DNA from: Thalassospira povalilytica
GTDB lineage: Bacteria; Pseudomonadota; Alphaproteobacteria; Rhodospirillales; Thalassospiraceae
Direction of reading: 5' to 3'
Assembly (NCBI RefSeq): GCF_002844235.1
Contig: NZ_PGTS01000003.1
Coordinates: 496,001 to 560,000, forward strand
Length of the DNA: 64,000 bases
The notes below the pieces were generated by a model. The model saw nothing but the letters and a program-made list of their open reading frames with translations. It was not told the origin of the DNA and ran no database searches. Shown piece after piece: positions 1 to 8,411 of the stretch. Each line of letters begins with the position of its first letter. Position 1 is the stretch's first letter. The translations under genes and the position numbers were made by a program.

Positions 1-1
1 C

Positions 2-466
2 TGGCGTTTCCGCTATAACCGTGACACGGTTTTTGTCGATGACATGACCCAGTTTCGGGCGGCGATTGAAACGATTGCCGTCGAAATCTGTGCATCAAAT
101 CCGAATTTCGACTGTTCTGTGCTTTATGATTGCTGTGACGCCATGGAGGCGGCATTGAACGGGGAGGGTGACTGGTTTGTCGCCGATCTTGCGTTCCATC
201 GTCACCTTCTGGAAGGCACGGGCAATCAGTTCATTTTACACATGCAGCCGATGCTCGATAACTTCTTTGACGCGATGCTGTCGCCCGAAGTCCTGCTGCC
301 TGAAAACATGCGGATCACCTTGCCCTATCACCGGGCGATTGCCGATGCAATTGCCGCTGGCGACCCGGTGCGTTCGCGTCAGGCCATGCTCCAGCTGGTT
401 CAAAAAGGACGCGAGGATATCCTCAACCGGATCGAAGCCGCCGCAAAGGATGCTCCCGAGAAATAA
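2..466 (+). CDS. GntR/FadR-family transcriptional regulator, C-terminal part (gene runs off left edge)
   Basis: An open frame enters from the left edge and ends at a TAA at 464-466. The visible 154 residues look like the all-helical FCD ligand-binding domain of FadR-subfamily GntR regulators: an acidic/aromatic helix, then a FHRHLLEGTGNQ-type stretch around residue 65, then a late helix ending in HRAIADAIAAGD, where the His is a usual metal or ligand contact of FCD domains. The N-terminal winged helix lies outside the window. Such proteins usually repress a neighbouring catabolic or transport operon and are released by a small organic acid, but the likely target here is off-window. A possible internal ATG at 44 should not be taken as the start, because the frame is open upstream of it. 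Confidence 0.75.
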   Translation, partial: WRFRYNRDTVFVDDMTQFRAAIETIAVEICASNPNFDCSVLYDCCDAMEAALNGEGDWFVADLAFHRHLLEGTGNQFILHMQPMLDNFFDAMLSPEVLLPENMRITLPYHRAIADAIAAGDPVRSRQAMLQLVQKGREDILNRIEAAAKDAPEK

Positions 467-498
467 GCCCATCCTCCCGACGCGCTCGTGTCGGTAAC

Positions 499-554
499 TG
501 TCCTGTCTGCTGCCTGCCGGAATGCCACGTATATGGTCGGCAGCAGGCAGGACA
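499..554 (+). terminator. Long hairpin after the GntR gene, possible terminator
   Basis: A 16-bp stem (499-514 with 539-554, a single G-U wobble) closes a 24-base loop about 30 bp after the upstream stop codon. The downstream T-run is short (TATTTC), so efficient intrinsic termination is uncertain. It may equally protect the mRNA 3' end. Confidence 0.45.
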
Positions 555-656
555 TATTTCGCCTGCAAAACCAGCGGTTAAAGTATTTTCTTAACAGCTT
601 GGCGTTTTACTGTCGGGGAACAATATAAAACACGGGCAAACAATCGGGATTTCGGC

Positions 657-2582
657 GTGGCAGAAGAAGACGACGAACAGCAAAGCGGCGGGCAATCAGC
701 AGCCAAGATGGCGATGAAGCAGATCGCCGAACGCGAATTGCGGACCATCCGTCGGCGCATTCGGCGCCGCAGGATGCTTTTGATCGGGTTTTTCCTGTCG
801 GTAACGATCTTTGCCGTGCTGGGCATTGGCTATTCGATCCAGTCCAATCTGGATCTGAGCCGCAACATGATCAGAAGCCCCGAAATCCGTATTCTCGGCT
901 ATGACGGGGCGTTGCTTGAAACCATCAAGGGCCATTACAGTCAGGATGTCTCGCTGACCACCCTGCCCGAACGGGTCCAGAACGTCTTTGTCGCCGCGGC
1001 CGACCCCGGTTTCTATGATCATTTCGGGGTGTCGGGATCGGATTTTGCCCGGATTTTCAGCGGCCGCGAAGGGGCCGGATCGACCATCACCATGAAGGTC
1101 GCGCGCAGCTTCTTCAAAACCAAGGCCAACAGTGCCGGCCGCCATTTCCAGGAAGTGCTGGTTGCCCTGTGGCTGGAATGGAGCTTCAGCAAAAAAACCA
1201 TCCTGCGCAGCTATCTTGAACGCAGCTATGTCGGGCGCGGCATTTTTGGCATCACAGCAGCATCGCGCATCTGGTATGGCAGCCCGTCCGAACGCATGTC
1301 CCTGCATCAGGCCGCCGTCCTTGCCGCGGCCATCAGTGATCCTGAAAAATTCAACCCGCTGTTCTATCCGCGTGAAACCGCCGCCGAAGCCAACGAAATC
1401 CTGGCCAAACTCGGCCAATACAAATTCATCGAAGCCGACCGCGTTTCCGCCCTGACCCTGGTCATGCCCAAGCTTGATGTCCAGATCGAGGAAAACGTCC
1501 TGTCGGGCTATGTCGTTGATATGGTGCTCGAAGAAGTCGCCGATCTGGTCGGCTATAGCAGCCGCGACATCGATGTGGTCACAAGCATCGATCTCAAGGT
1601 GCAAAACCTGGCCCGCGATATCGTTGCCGAGGTCTCCGAACTGCGACTAAAACCGCGCGGTGCCGATCAGGTCGGCCTGCTGTCGATAAGCCCCGAAGGC
1701 CGCATCCGTGCGATGATTGGCGGGGCGAACTACACCCCGTTCCAGCGCAACCGCGTGACCGAGGTCCGCCACCCGGCCGGACGCATGATCAAGATCGCCA
1801 CCTATTATTATGCGCTCAATGAAAACAGCGACCCGGCGCAATGGGTGCGTGATAACCGCATGGCGGTCGGCGGCTGGCGGCCGATCAACCCCGATCACGA
1901 ATATCAGGGGCAAATATCACTGCGCGAAGCTTTCGTGCGCGATGTCAACACGGTGCCGACCAATCTGGCCGATCATTACGGGCTGCTCAATGTGCGCGAA
2001 TATGCCCGCAATATCGGCATCAAAAGCCCGCTTTCGACCGATATCCGAACCGTCGTCGGTCTTGATCCGGTCACCGTAAGCGACATTGCCGCCATTCATG
2101 CCCTGCCGCAGAATTCCGGCAAACCGCCCATGATCACCCTGATCAACAGCGTATCCTATACCGACGATCCGAAATCGATTCCGATCTATCAGCGCGTTGA
2201 AAACCCGGAAACGGAAAAACGCCTGACTGATGAGGCGATCCAGGGATCCTACGTGCTTTATGCCAGCGTCACCGACCCGCAAGTGCGCCTTGACCGGCCC
2301 TTTGCCGGATACGGCACCGTGGCGGGTGGGCGGACCGATGCCTGGTATGTCGGCTTCTCGTCCGATCTGATCACCGCGGTCTGGGCCGGCAATGACGCGC
2401 GCGAACGCATGGATGTACGCGGCGAGGTAGAACTTGCGTCTTTGTGGCGGTTATTTATGCTGGATGCCCATGACGGCTTGCCCATCCGTTCGATGATCCG
2501 TGCGTCTTCGCAACGGCGCCGGGACGGTGATGGTGTAACCGACCTGTGGAAACAGGATCTGAACGCAAAAAATGATAATTAA
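657..2582 (+). CDS. Degenerate class A penicillin-binding protein paralogue, predicted catalytically dead in both domains
   Basis: 641 residues from a GTG start. The order is: basic cytoplasmic N-terminus (1-40), one membrane anchor (about 41-60), a GT51 glycosyltransferase-like domain (about 85-270) and a transpeptidase-like domain (about 335-600). The fold is recognisable by alignment to the intact PBP1A encoded just downstream, but the active sites are not kept. The catalytic Glu of the EDRRFYDHFG motif is Ala115 (ADPGFYDHFG). The nucleophile Ser of SVFK is Arg376 (RMIK). The SNN motif is DVN at 429-431. The KTG box is absent around 554-560. The frame is full length with no internal stop, so it is not a decaying pseudogene. 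It is probably anchored in the inner membrane facing the periplasm, as a scaffold or regulator of its active neighbour (inference). Only the second GT51 Glu region (QEVLVALWLE) and the Lys of SxxK remain. Confidence 0.85.
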   Translation: MAEEDDEQQSGGQSAAKMAMKQIAERELRTIRRRIRRRRMLLIGFFLSVTIFAVLGIGYSIQSNLDLSRNMIRSPEIRILGYDGALLETIKGHYSQDVSLTTLPERVQNVFVAAADPGFYDHFGVSGSDFARIFSGREGAGSTITMKVARSFFKTKANSAGRHFQEVLVALWLEWSFSKKTILRSYLERSYVGRGIFGITAASRIWYGSPSERMSLHQAAVLAAAISDPEKFNPLFYPRETAAEANEILAKLGQYKFIEADRVSALTLVMPKLDVQIEENVLSGYVVDMVLEEVADLVGYSSRDIDVVTSIDLKVQNLARDIVAEVSELRLKPRGADQVGLLSISPEGRIRAMIGGANYTPFQRNRVTEVRHPAGRMIKIATYYYALNENSDPAQWVRDNRMAVGGWRPINPDHEYQGQISLREAFVRDVNTVPTNLADHYGLLNVREYARNIGIKSPLSTDIRTVVGLDPVTVSDIAAIHALPQNSGKPPMITLINSVSYTDDPKSIPIYQRVENPETEKRLTDEAIQGSYVLYASVTDPQVRLDRPFAGYGTVAGGRTDAWYVGFSSDLITAVWAGNDARERMDVRGEVELASLWRLFMLDAHDGLPIRSMIRASSQRRRDGDGVTDLWKQDLNAKNDN

Positions 2583-2842
2583 TCAGGGTCACGGCTCTTT
2601 CATATTATTGTAAATGGTGATTGGTCTTCCGATCGATCAGTTTGCAATAATCGTGAACGGGCACGGCCCGGGTCGCAAAGCGGGGAGACGGGGGACTCCC
2701 TCCTCGGTTGGGACATATTGATACTAATACGCCGGATTGAACGGCGCATCCGCCTGACGGGCAAGTGACATCGTTTTTGACGTCACTTTGGCGCGCGCGG
2801 ATGTGTTTGTCATGACTCCGGTCCAGACCGATAGGTGCATGT

Positions 2843-4846
2843 GTGGCCCAAAGAGAATTCAAACGGCGAACCAGCGTTCGCAAGGGATCAACCGGAACAA
2901 AGCGCAAGAAAAAGCGCGTCAGCAGTGCGGGCAAACGCAAGGGAAGCCTGTTTTCACGCCTTGGGGATATGATCCCGGGGCCAGAAGCCATTGCCAAATT
3001 CATTGTTCTGGGCTCGATCTGGGTCATGGTGCTGGGCGGGGGCGTGATCGCCTATTACGGCTATGGTCTGCCCGAAAAGGTCAGCTTCGATGTCGCCAGC
3101 GAACGCAAACCGTCAATCCGCGTCATCAGTATTGATGGCGCCACCCTTGCCTCCTATGGCAACCGCTATGGCACCCCGGTCGAAGTTCGCGATCTGCCCG
3201 ATTATGTCGGTCAGGCCTTTGTCTCGATCGAAGACCGCCGGTTCTATGACCATTTCGGGGTTGATGTGGTCGGCATCCTGCGCGCGGCCTGGACCAATCT
3301 GACATCGGGCCGCATCGCCGAAGGCGGCAGCACCATTACCCAGCAGCTCGCCAAAAACCTGTTCCTGTCCCCCGAACGCAGCTTTGGCCGCAAGATCGAA
3401 GAAGTCCTTCTGGCGATCTGGCTGGAATTCAAATTCGACAAACAGCAAATCCTGTCGCTTTATCTCAACCGCATCTATTTCGGGTCGGGCCTTTACGGGA
3501 TTGATGCCGCTGCGCGCTATTATTTCGGCACCGACCCGCGGCGTCTGAACCTGTATGACGCGGCTGTTCTGGCCGGCCTGCCCAAGGCACCAAGCCGCTA
3601 TAACCCGATGGTCGATCCGGTCAAGGCCGCCGAACGTGCCAATATCGTGCTGGCTGCCATGGCATCGACCGGCGCACTGACCAATGCGCGGGCCGAACGC
3701 GCCAAACAGTTCCGCGTTCGCACCGCGCGCAAGGCCAATACCGGCCCGGGTGTGCGCTATTTCTCGGACTGGGTGCTGGATCGGGTACGCGATTATGTCG
3801 GCTATATCGATCAGGATCTTCTGGTCCACACCACCCTTGATTCCCGCCTTCAGGAAATCGCCGAATTCAATCTTGAACGCGCACTTGAAAGCAACGGCGC
3901 AAAGGCCAAACACGTCACCCAGGGCGCCCTTCTGGCCATGACCCCGGACGGGGCGGTGCGCGCAATGGTCGGTGGACGCGACTATTTCGAAAGCCAGTAT
4001 AACCGCGTGACCCAGGCCCGCCGTCAGCCGGGATCGGTGTTCAAACTGTTTGTCTATCTGGCCGGTCTGGACAAGGGCCTTGGCTCAAACGACTGGATGC
4101 GCGATGTCGGCATTACCATCAATGGCTGGGAACCGCGCAACTTTGACCGCAAACATCACGGCACCATGTCGATCCGCGATGCGGTTGCGACCTCGAACAA
4201 CTCGATTGCCGTGCAGATGGCGATGGAAGTCGGTCTGGACAAGGTCATCCAGAAGGCCCGCGATATGGGCGTTTCATCGGAACTCAAAGCCGAACCAAGC
4301 CTTGCCCTGGGTACCAGCGAAGTCTCGATGCTGGAACTGACCGGGGCCTATGCCATCGTTGCCAATGGCGGTTTTTCGGTCTTCCCGCATGCGGTCAGCA
4401 AGATTGTCGGGCGCGGTGGCGAAGTTCTTTATGAACGCAGTGACGATTTCCCCGCCCGCCTTCTTAACCCGCTTCATGCCGGTGAAATGAACAACATGCT
4501 TTCGGCCGTGATTGCCAAGGGCACCGGACGCAACGCGATCATCGACCGCCCGACAGCGGGCAAAACCGGCACCACATCGGATTATCGCGATGCCTGGTTC
4601 ATCGGGTACAGCTCCGATCTGGTGGCCGGTGTCTGGATGGGCAATGACGATGGCAGCCCGATGGACGAAGTCACCGGTGGCGGTTTGCCCGCGACGCTGT
4701 GGCATGACTTCATGCTTCATGCCCATCAAAACATCCCGGTCCGATCGCTTGGCAAGGCCGCCCTTGCCCGATCCAAAAAGGTCGGCGAAGATGAAAGCTG
4801 GCGCGATTTTACAAAAGGCTTCAGTGCCAGCAGTAAAAAAGAATAG
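2843..4846 (+). CDS. mrcA: Penicillin-binding protein 1A, bifunctional transglycosylase/transpeptidase
   Basis: 667 residues from a GTG start. It polymerises lipid II into glycan strands and cross-links them in the periplasm, anchored by one N-terminal membrane helix (about 52-73) behind a very basic tail. The GT51 domain keeps E130 in EDRRFYDHFG and the GGSTITQQLAKN motif (161-172). The transpeptidase keeps S398-V-F-K401, S451-N-N and K574-T-G. It lacks the extra OB-like insertion of E. coli PBP1a and is shorter than that protein. It lies 260 bp after its degenerate paralogue on the same strand, so the two may be co-transcribed. A good intrinsic terminator follows at 4871. An ATG-initiated alternative start is not obvious, and the basic tail directly after the GTG supports the chosen start. 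Confidence 0.93.
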   Translation: MAQREFKRRTSVRKGSTGTKRKKKRVSSAGKRKGSLFSRLGDMIPGPEAIAKFIVLGSIWVMVLGGGVIAYYGYGLPEKVSFDVASERKPSIRVISIDGATLASYGNRYGTPVEVRDLPDYVGQAFVSIEDRRFYDHFGVDVVGILRAAWTNLTSGRIAEGGSTITQQLAKNLFLSPERSFGRKIEEVLLAIWLEFKFDKQQILSLYLNRIYFGSGLYGIDAAARYYFGTDPRRLNLYDAAVLAGLPKAPSRYNPMVDPVKAAERANIVLAAMASTGALTNARAERAKQFRVRTARKANTGPGVRYFSDWVLDRVRDYVGYIDQDLLVHTTLDSRLQEIAEFNLERALESNGAKAKHVTQGALLAMTPDGAVRAMVGGRDYFESQYNRVTQARRQPGSVFKLFVYLAGLDKGLGSNDWMRDVGITINGWEPRNFDRKHHGTMSIRDAVATSNNSIAVQMAMEVGLDKVIQKARDMGVSSELKAEPSLALGTSEVSMLELTGAYAIVANGGFSVFPHAVSKIVGRGGEVLYERSDDFPARLLNPLHAGEMNNMLSAVIAKGTGRNAIIDRPTAGKTGTTSDYRDAWFIGYSSDLVAGVWMGNDDGSPMDEVTGGGLPATLWHDFMLHAHQNIPVRSLGKAALARSKKVGEDESWRDFTKGFSASSKKE

Positions 4847-4870
4847 CGCGCAAAGAAGCGCATTCAAGGC

Positions 4871-4902
4871 AGCGGATCATGGCGGCATGATCCGCTGTTT
4901 TT
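4871..4902 (+). terminator. Intrinsic terminator of the mrcA transcript
   Basis: A perfect 11-bp stem (4871-4881 with 4886-4896) with a GCGG loop, followed by GTTTTTG. It lies 24 bp after the mrcA stop codon. Confidence 0.85.
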
Positions 4903-4930
4903 GTTTGGGGCATTGATCGGAAGTTTCAGC

Positions 4931-4967
4931 CAAAAAAAAGACCGGCATCGATAAACGAGCCGGTCTT
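4931..4967 (-). terminator. Intrinsic terminator of the tct-argE operon
   Basis: Read on the minus strand, a 9-bp stem (4967-4959 with 4946-4938, core AAGACCGGC) is followed directly by eight T. It faces the mrcA terminator, so the two convergent operons end back to back. The argE stop is about 150 bp upstream. Confidence 0.85.
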
Positions 4968-4982
4968 CAAGTTTGGTTTGCA

Positions 4983-5013
4983 TGGTCACACCACATAGGG
5001 GGCAGTGTGACCA
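4983..5013. repeat. Inverted repeat in the argE 3' untranslated region
   Basis: TGGTCACAC at 4983-4991 pairs perfectly with GTGTGACCA at 5005-5013 around a 13-base loop. There is no T-run on either strand, so it is not itself a terminator. Nothing else recognisable lies between it and the argE stop at 5121. Confidence 0.5.
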
Positions 5014-5120
5014 GGGAGTTTCTCACCTGTCGGTGTGCGACGCTCGGAGTCGGAGTGGACAACTCATCGCTTGCAGCGGCCGATTGGCGCTGAGGGTGAC
5101 GCAGCGCCGCGGTGAGGGTC

Positions 5121-6299
5121 TCAGGCAGCGACTGCCTGATCAGTGAGCGCCTCAAGGAATTCCAGGCATTCCTCAAGTTGCGAAATCTCGATAAATTCGT
5201 TGGGCTTGTGGGCCTGCTTGATGCTGCCCGGGCCGCAAATGATTGACGGGATATTGCCCTGTTTTTCAAATACGCCGCCTTCCGAACCGTATGACACCTT
5301 GCCCGAAATTTCCGGGATGATGTTGCGCACAAGTTCGAATGCCGGGGCATCGGTGCAATCGCCCATCCCCGGATAGGAAAAGATCTTTTCCCATTCAAAT
5401 CCGGTTTCCGGGGCCTTTGCCTTCATTTCCGCATCCAGTGTCGCCATGACCGTATCGCGAATTTCGGCAATCACCGCTTCGGCGTCATGTTCGGGCAGAT
5501 GGCGGATTTCAAAGGTGAATTCACAATAATCCGGGGTGACGTTGGTCGCCGTGCCGCCGCCGATCGTCGTGGTCAGCATGGTGCTGTGCGGGACGGTGAA
5601 ATCTTCGTCAAACGGACCGTTTTCTTCGAAATCGCGGGCTTTCTCGGCAATCAGATTGATCGCACGTGACGCATATTCGATGGCATTGACATGGTTGGGC
5701 GCAAACGAGCTGTGCCCGGCCGTGCCGGTAACGCCCACACGCATCGAATATTTGCCTTTCTGGCCATTGATGACCTTCATGTCGGTCGGCTCGCCGATCA
5801 CGGCCAGACGCGGCGGGGTATCCATTGCGGCCAGATGGTCAACCATCGATCCGACACCGATGCAGCCGACTTCCTCGTCATAGGACAGGCACAGATGGAA
5901 CGGCATGGTCAGGTCGCGTTTGACCAGATCGGGGATCAGCGCCAGCACACAGGCCGAAAAGCCCTTCATATCGGCCGCACCGCGGCCAAACAGTTTGCCG
6001 TCACGCTCGGTCAGTTCAAATGCCGGGCTGACCCAGGTGGTCTCAAGGGCCGGCACAACATCGGTATGACCCGAAAGCGCAATGCCCGGAACCCCTTTGG
6101 GGCCGATGGTCGCAAGCAGGTTGGCTTTCTCGCCCGTTTCATCATGGAACAGGGTCGATTCAATGCCATATTCCGCCAGATAGTCGCGGACAAAATGGAT
6201 CAGACCGAGATTCGAGTTTTTGCTCGTGGTGTCGAACGCAACCAGCTTGCCAAGCATATCGATGGCACTATGGAGGCGGGACATATTGGTTTTGGACAT
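5121..6299 (-). CDS. argE: M20-family deacetylase, acetylornithine deacetylase (ArgE) type
   Basis: 392 residues. It belongs to the M20 di-zinc amidohydrolases that remove the acetyl group from N-acetyl-L-ornithine or related N-acyl amino acids in the cytoplasm. Visible metal motifs are SGHTDVVP (first His and Asp), GRGAADMKG (bridging Asp) and DEEVGCIG (the general-base Glu pair). The start is taken at the ATG at 6299, preceded by GAGAAA. A longer frame exists upstream but overlaps tctA. The gene begins only 22 bp after tctA, so it is the last cistron of the transporter operon. That context suggests the enzyme acts on an imported N-acyl compound rather than, or besides, arginine synthesis (inference). 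Most alphaproteobacteria recycle the acetyl group with ArgJ. Confidence 0.85.
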   Translation of the reverse strand: MSKTNMSRLHSAIDMLGKLVAFDTTSKNSNLGLIHFVRDYLAEYGIESTLFHDETGEKANLLATIGPKGVPGIALSGHTDVVPALETTWVSPAFELTERDGKLFGRGAADMKGFSACVLALIPDLVKRDLTMPFHLCLSYDEEVGCIGVGSMVDHLAAMDTPPRLAVIGEPTDMKVINGQKGKYSMRVGVTGTAGHSSFAPNHVNAIEYASRAINLIAEKARDFEENGPFDEDFTVPHSTMLTTTIGGGTATNVTPDYCEFTFEIRHLPEHDAEAVIAEIRDTVMATLDAEMKAKAPETGFEWEKIFSYPGMGDCTDAPAFELVRNIIPEISGKVSYGSEGGVFEKQGNIPSIICGPGSIKQAHKPNEFIEISQLEECLEFLEALTDQAVAA

Positions 6300-6321
6300 T
6301 CTAACTTTCTCGTTTCTCGGA

Positions 6322-7824
6322 TCAGGAAGCGGATGCGGTGGCCGCAGCACGCTTTTCGCGCCATTTCTTCCATTCACGGCGAATGGTCAAAGTGACGAAC
6401 AAAACAGTCAGGACAAAGAAGCCCCAGGAAATCCACGATTGGAAGAAGACGCCAAGATCACCGCGCGAAATCGCCAGCGACCGGCGCATATTGTCTTCAA
6501 ACATCGGGCCAAGGATAAAGGCGATCAGGAACGGGGCTGCCGGGATATTCAGCAGCATCATGATAAAGCCGACCACACCCATCACCAGCAGAACCGTGAC
6601 GTCAAACGGGCTGGCCCCGATCGAATAGATGCCATAAACGCACAGGATCAGAATGCAGGGCAAAAGCAGCGTCTGCGGAATGCGCGAGATTTTGGTAAAG
6701 GCATTTGCCGTGACCTTGCCTGCGATAAACAGGAAGACCGAACTGAACAGAATGCCGATAAACAGCGCGTAAACCTCGCCGATATTGTTCTGGAACAGAA
6801 GCGGGCCGGGGGTCAGGCCATGGATCATGAAGGCACCCAGCATCACACCGGTAATGACGTCACCGGGAACACCCAGCGCCATCAACGGGATCATGGTTGC
6901 GCCACAGGCGCCGTTATTGGCTGATTCGGATGCCGCAACACCTTCAAGTTCGCCTTCGCCGAACTTGTCACCGTTTTTCGACGTCCGGCGGGCCTCGCTA
7001 TAGGAAAAGAACGCAGCAGTCGACGGACCGATACCGGGAATGGCACCCAGAATAACCCCGATCAGCGACCCGCGGCAGATCGATTTGATCGATCCGCGGA
7101 ATTCCGAAAGTGTCAGGCGGTTATCACCAAGTTTAAGGGCTGCATTGTTTTCTTCCGGACGGAACACAACCATCTTGATCAGTTCAGGAAGCGCAAACAG
7201 ACCGATCAGAACCGGCACCATGCCAAGACCCGATTTCATGTCTTCGGACAGGGCAAAGCGGTAAGAGCCGTAAATATCTTCACCAACAGTTGCCAGCAAC
7301 AGGCCAAGACAGGCCGAAATGATGCCCAGAACAAGCGAACGGCCGGAAATACTCGCAACAATCGTCAACGAGAACGCCATCAGCATGAAGAATTCCGGCG
7401 GGCCAACACGCAGCGCAAACATCGCCAGGGGCATCGCCAGGAAGAACAGCGAAATATTCGAAATGAAATCGCCGATACAGCTTGAAACCAGCGCCATGTT
7501 CAGCGCCTTGCCACCCTTGCCGGCCCGGGCCAGCGGATAGCCGTCAAGAACCGTACAGGCAGCCGATGCGGTGCCCGGCGTCTTGATCAGGATGGCTGAA
7601 ATCGACCCGCCATAGGTCGACCCCTTATACAGCGCGACCAGAAGAAGAATACTGGTGACCGGCGGCAGATAGAAGGTAAAGGGCAGGGCAAGGGTCACGG
7701 CCATCGTACCGGTCATGCCCGGGATGGCACCAATGATCACGCCACCCCAGATCCCGGCAAACATCGCCAGAAAGTTCGGCAGGGTCGCGACCGCCTCAAA
7801 GGCATAAAGCAATTCATTCCACAT
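6322..7824 (-). CDS. tctA: Tripartite tricarboxylate transporter (TTT) large permease, TctA family
   Basis: 500 residues, the usual length of TctA permeases, with about a dozen hydrophobic segments. It carries the two pseudo-symmetric signature loops, GAIPGMTGTMAV near the N-terminus and GAIPGIGPSTAAFFSYSEA in the middle, which line the transport path. It forms the large inner-membrane subunit with TctB and uses the ion gradient, receiving substrate from the periplasmic TctC. The order tctC-tctB-tctA-argE on the minus strand has short gaps (34, 37 and 22 bp), consistent with one transcript. The substrate cannot be read from the sequence. TTT systems move citrate, other carboxylates and aromatic acids. 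Confidence 0.92.
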   Translation of the reverse strand: MWNELLYAFEAVATLPNFLAMFAGIWGGVIIGAIPGMTGTMAVTLALPFTFYLPPVTSILLLVALYKGSTYGGSISAILIKTPGTASAACTVLDGYPLARAGKGGKALNMALVSSCIGDFISNISLFFLAMPLAMFALRVGPPEFFMLMAFSLTIVASISGRSLVLGIISACLGLLLATVGEDIYGSYRFALSEDMKSGLGMVPVLIGLFALPELIKMVVFRPEENNAALKLGDNRLTLSEFRGSIKSICRGSLIGVILGAIPGIGPSTAAFFSYSEARRTSKNGDKFGEGELEGVAASESANNGACGATMIPLMALGVPGDVITGVMLGAFMIHGLTPGPLLFQNNIGEVYALFIGILFSSVFLFIAGKVTANAFTKISRIPQTLLLPCILILCVYGIYSIGASPFDVTVLLVMGVVGFIMMLLNIPAAPFLIAFILGPMFEDNMRRSLAISRGDLGVFFQSWISWGFFVLTVLFVTLTIRREWKKWREKRAAATASAS

Positions 7825-7861
7825 AACGATGGGGACTTTCGATCAGATCAGGGTTACGAGG

Positions 7862-8377
7862 TCAGAAGAACAGCGTACCTTCGGGGAAGGGCGTATGGGT
7901 GACTTCGGTAAACAGCAGATAAAGCAGAACCGGGAAGATGACGGTCAGGCCGATCATCCAGAACTTGCGTTCGAAATTACCGGTCATGATGAACAGCACA
8001 CCCAGCATCACAATGGTTGCCGGCACAAATCCGACGATCGGCATTCCGATGACAAAGGCGGCAAACACAACCAGAACAGCGGCAAATCGAACGATCAGCG
8101 TCTTGTGACTCATGATCCGGGTGCCAAGGCTGGTGACCTGGTTGCGGCTGGCTTCGCGCATTTTGGGAAAGGCCAGAATGACGGCCAGAACCCCCATCAC
8201 CAGCCCGATGATCGCGACCACGCGCGGCCACATGTCAGGCGGTGGCGCAAAGCCGGGAATGAAAGACGGAACCTTCACATAGATCGGGATCAGAACGAAC
8301 AGGACGATGGCAAAAAATGCCGTGGCAAGCAGCCCTGCATAGAAATCGCGATTTTGGTTCATGGTTCCGTCTCGCAT
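7862..8377 (-). CDS. tctB: TTT transporter small permease, TctB family
   Basis: 171 residues with four predicted membrane helices (about 10-33, 47-67, 88-108 and 118-160 as a split pair), the typical layout of the poorly conserved TctB subunit. It is recognised by position between tctC and tctA and by the hydrophobic pattern. The sequence GFVPATIVMLGVLFIMTG is typical of the third and fourth helices. It is needed for assembly of the TctA/TctB membrane complex. The downstream gap to tctA is 37 bp. Confidence 0.85.
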   Translation of the reverse strand: MRDGTMNQNRDFYAGLLATAFFAIVLFVLIPIYVKVPSFIPGFAPPPDMWPRVVAIIGLVMGVLAVILAFPKMREASRNQVTSLGTRIMSHKTLIVRFAAVLVVFAAFVIGMPIVGFVPATIVMLGVLFIMTGNFERKFWMIGLTVIFPVLLYLLFTEVTHTPFPEGTLFF

Positions 8378-8395
8378 TAAAAGTCTGAATTAAAC

Positions 8396-8411
8396 GACGT
8401 TCGAAAACGTC
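8396..8411 (-). repeat. Intercistronic hairpin directly after the tctC stop codon
   Basis: Read on the minus strand, GACGTT-TTCG-AACGTC starts at the base after the tctC TAA. A 6-bp stem with a UUCG tetraloop is unusually stable for its size. Such hairpins after binding-protein genes often protect the upstream mRNA, so the binding protein is made in excess over the permease (inference). Confidence 0.5.

Noticed and set aside
657-2582. Ordinary pseudogene of PBP1A
   Set aside because: The frame is intact over 641 codons with normal codon use and a conserved membrane anchor, so simple decay is a poor explanation.
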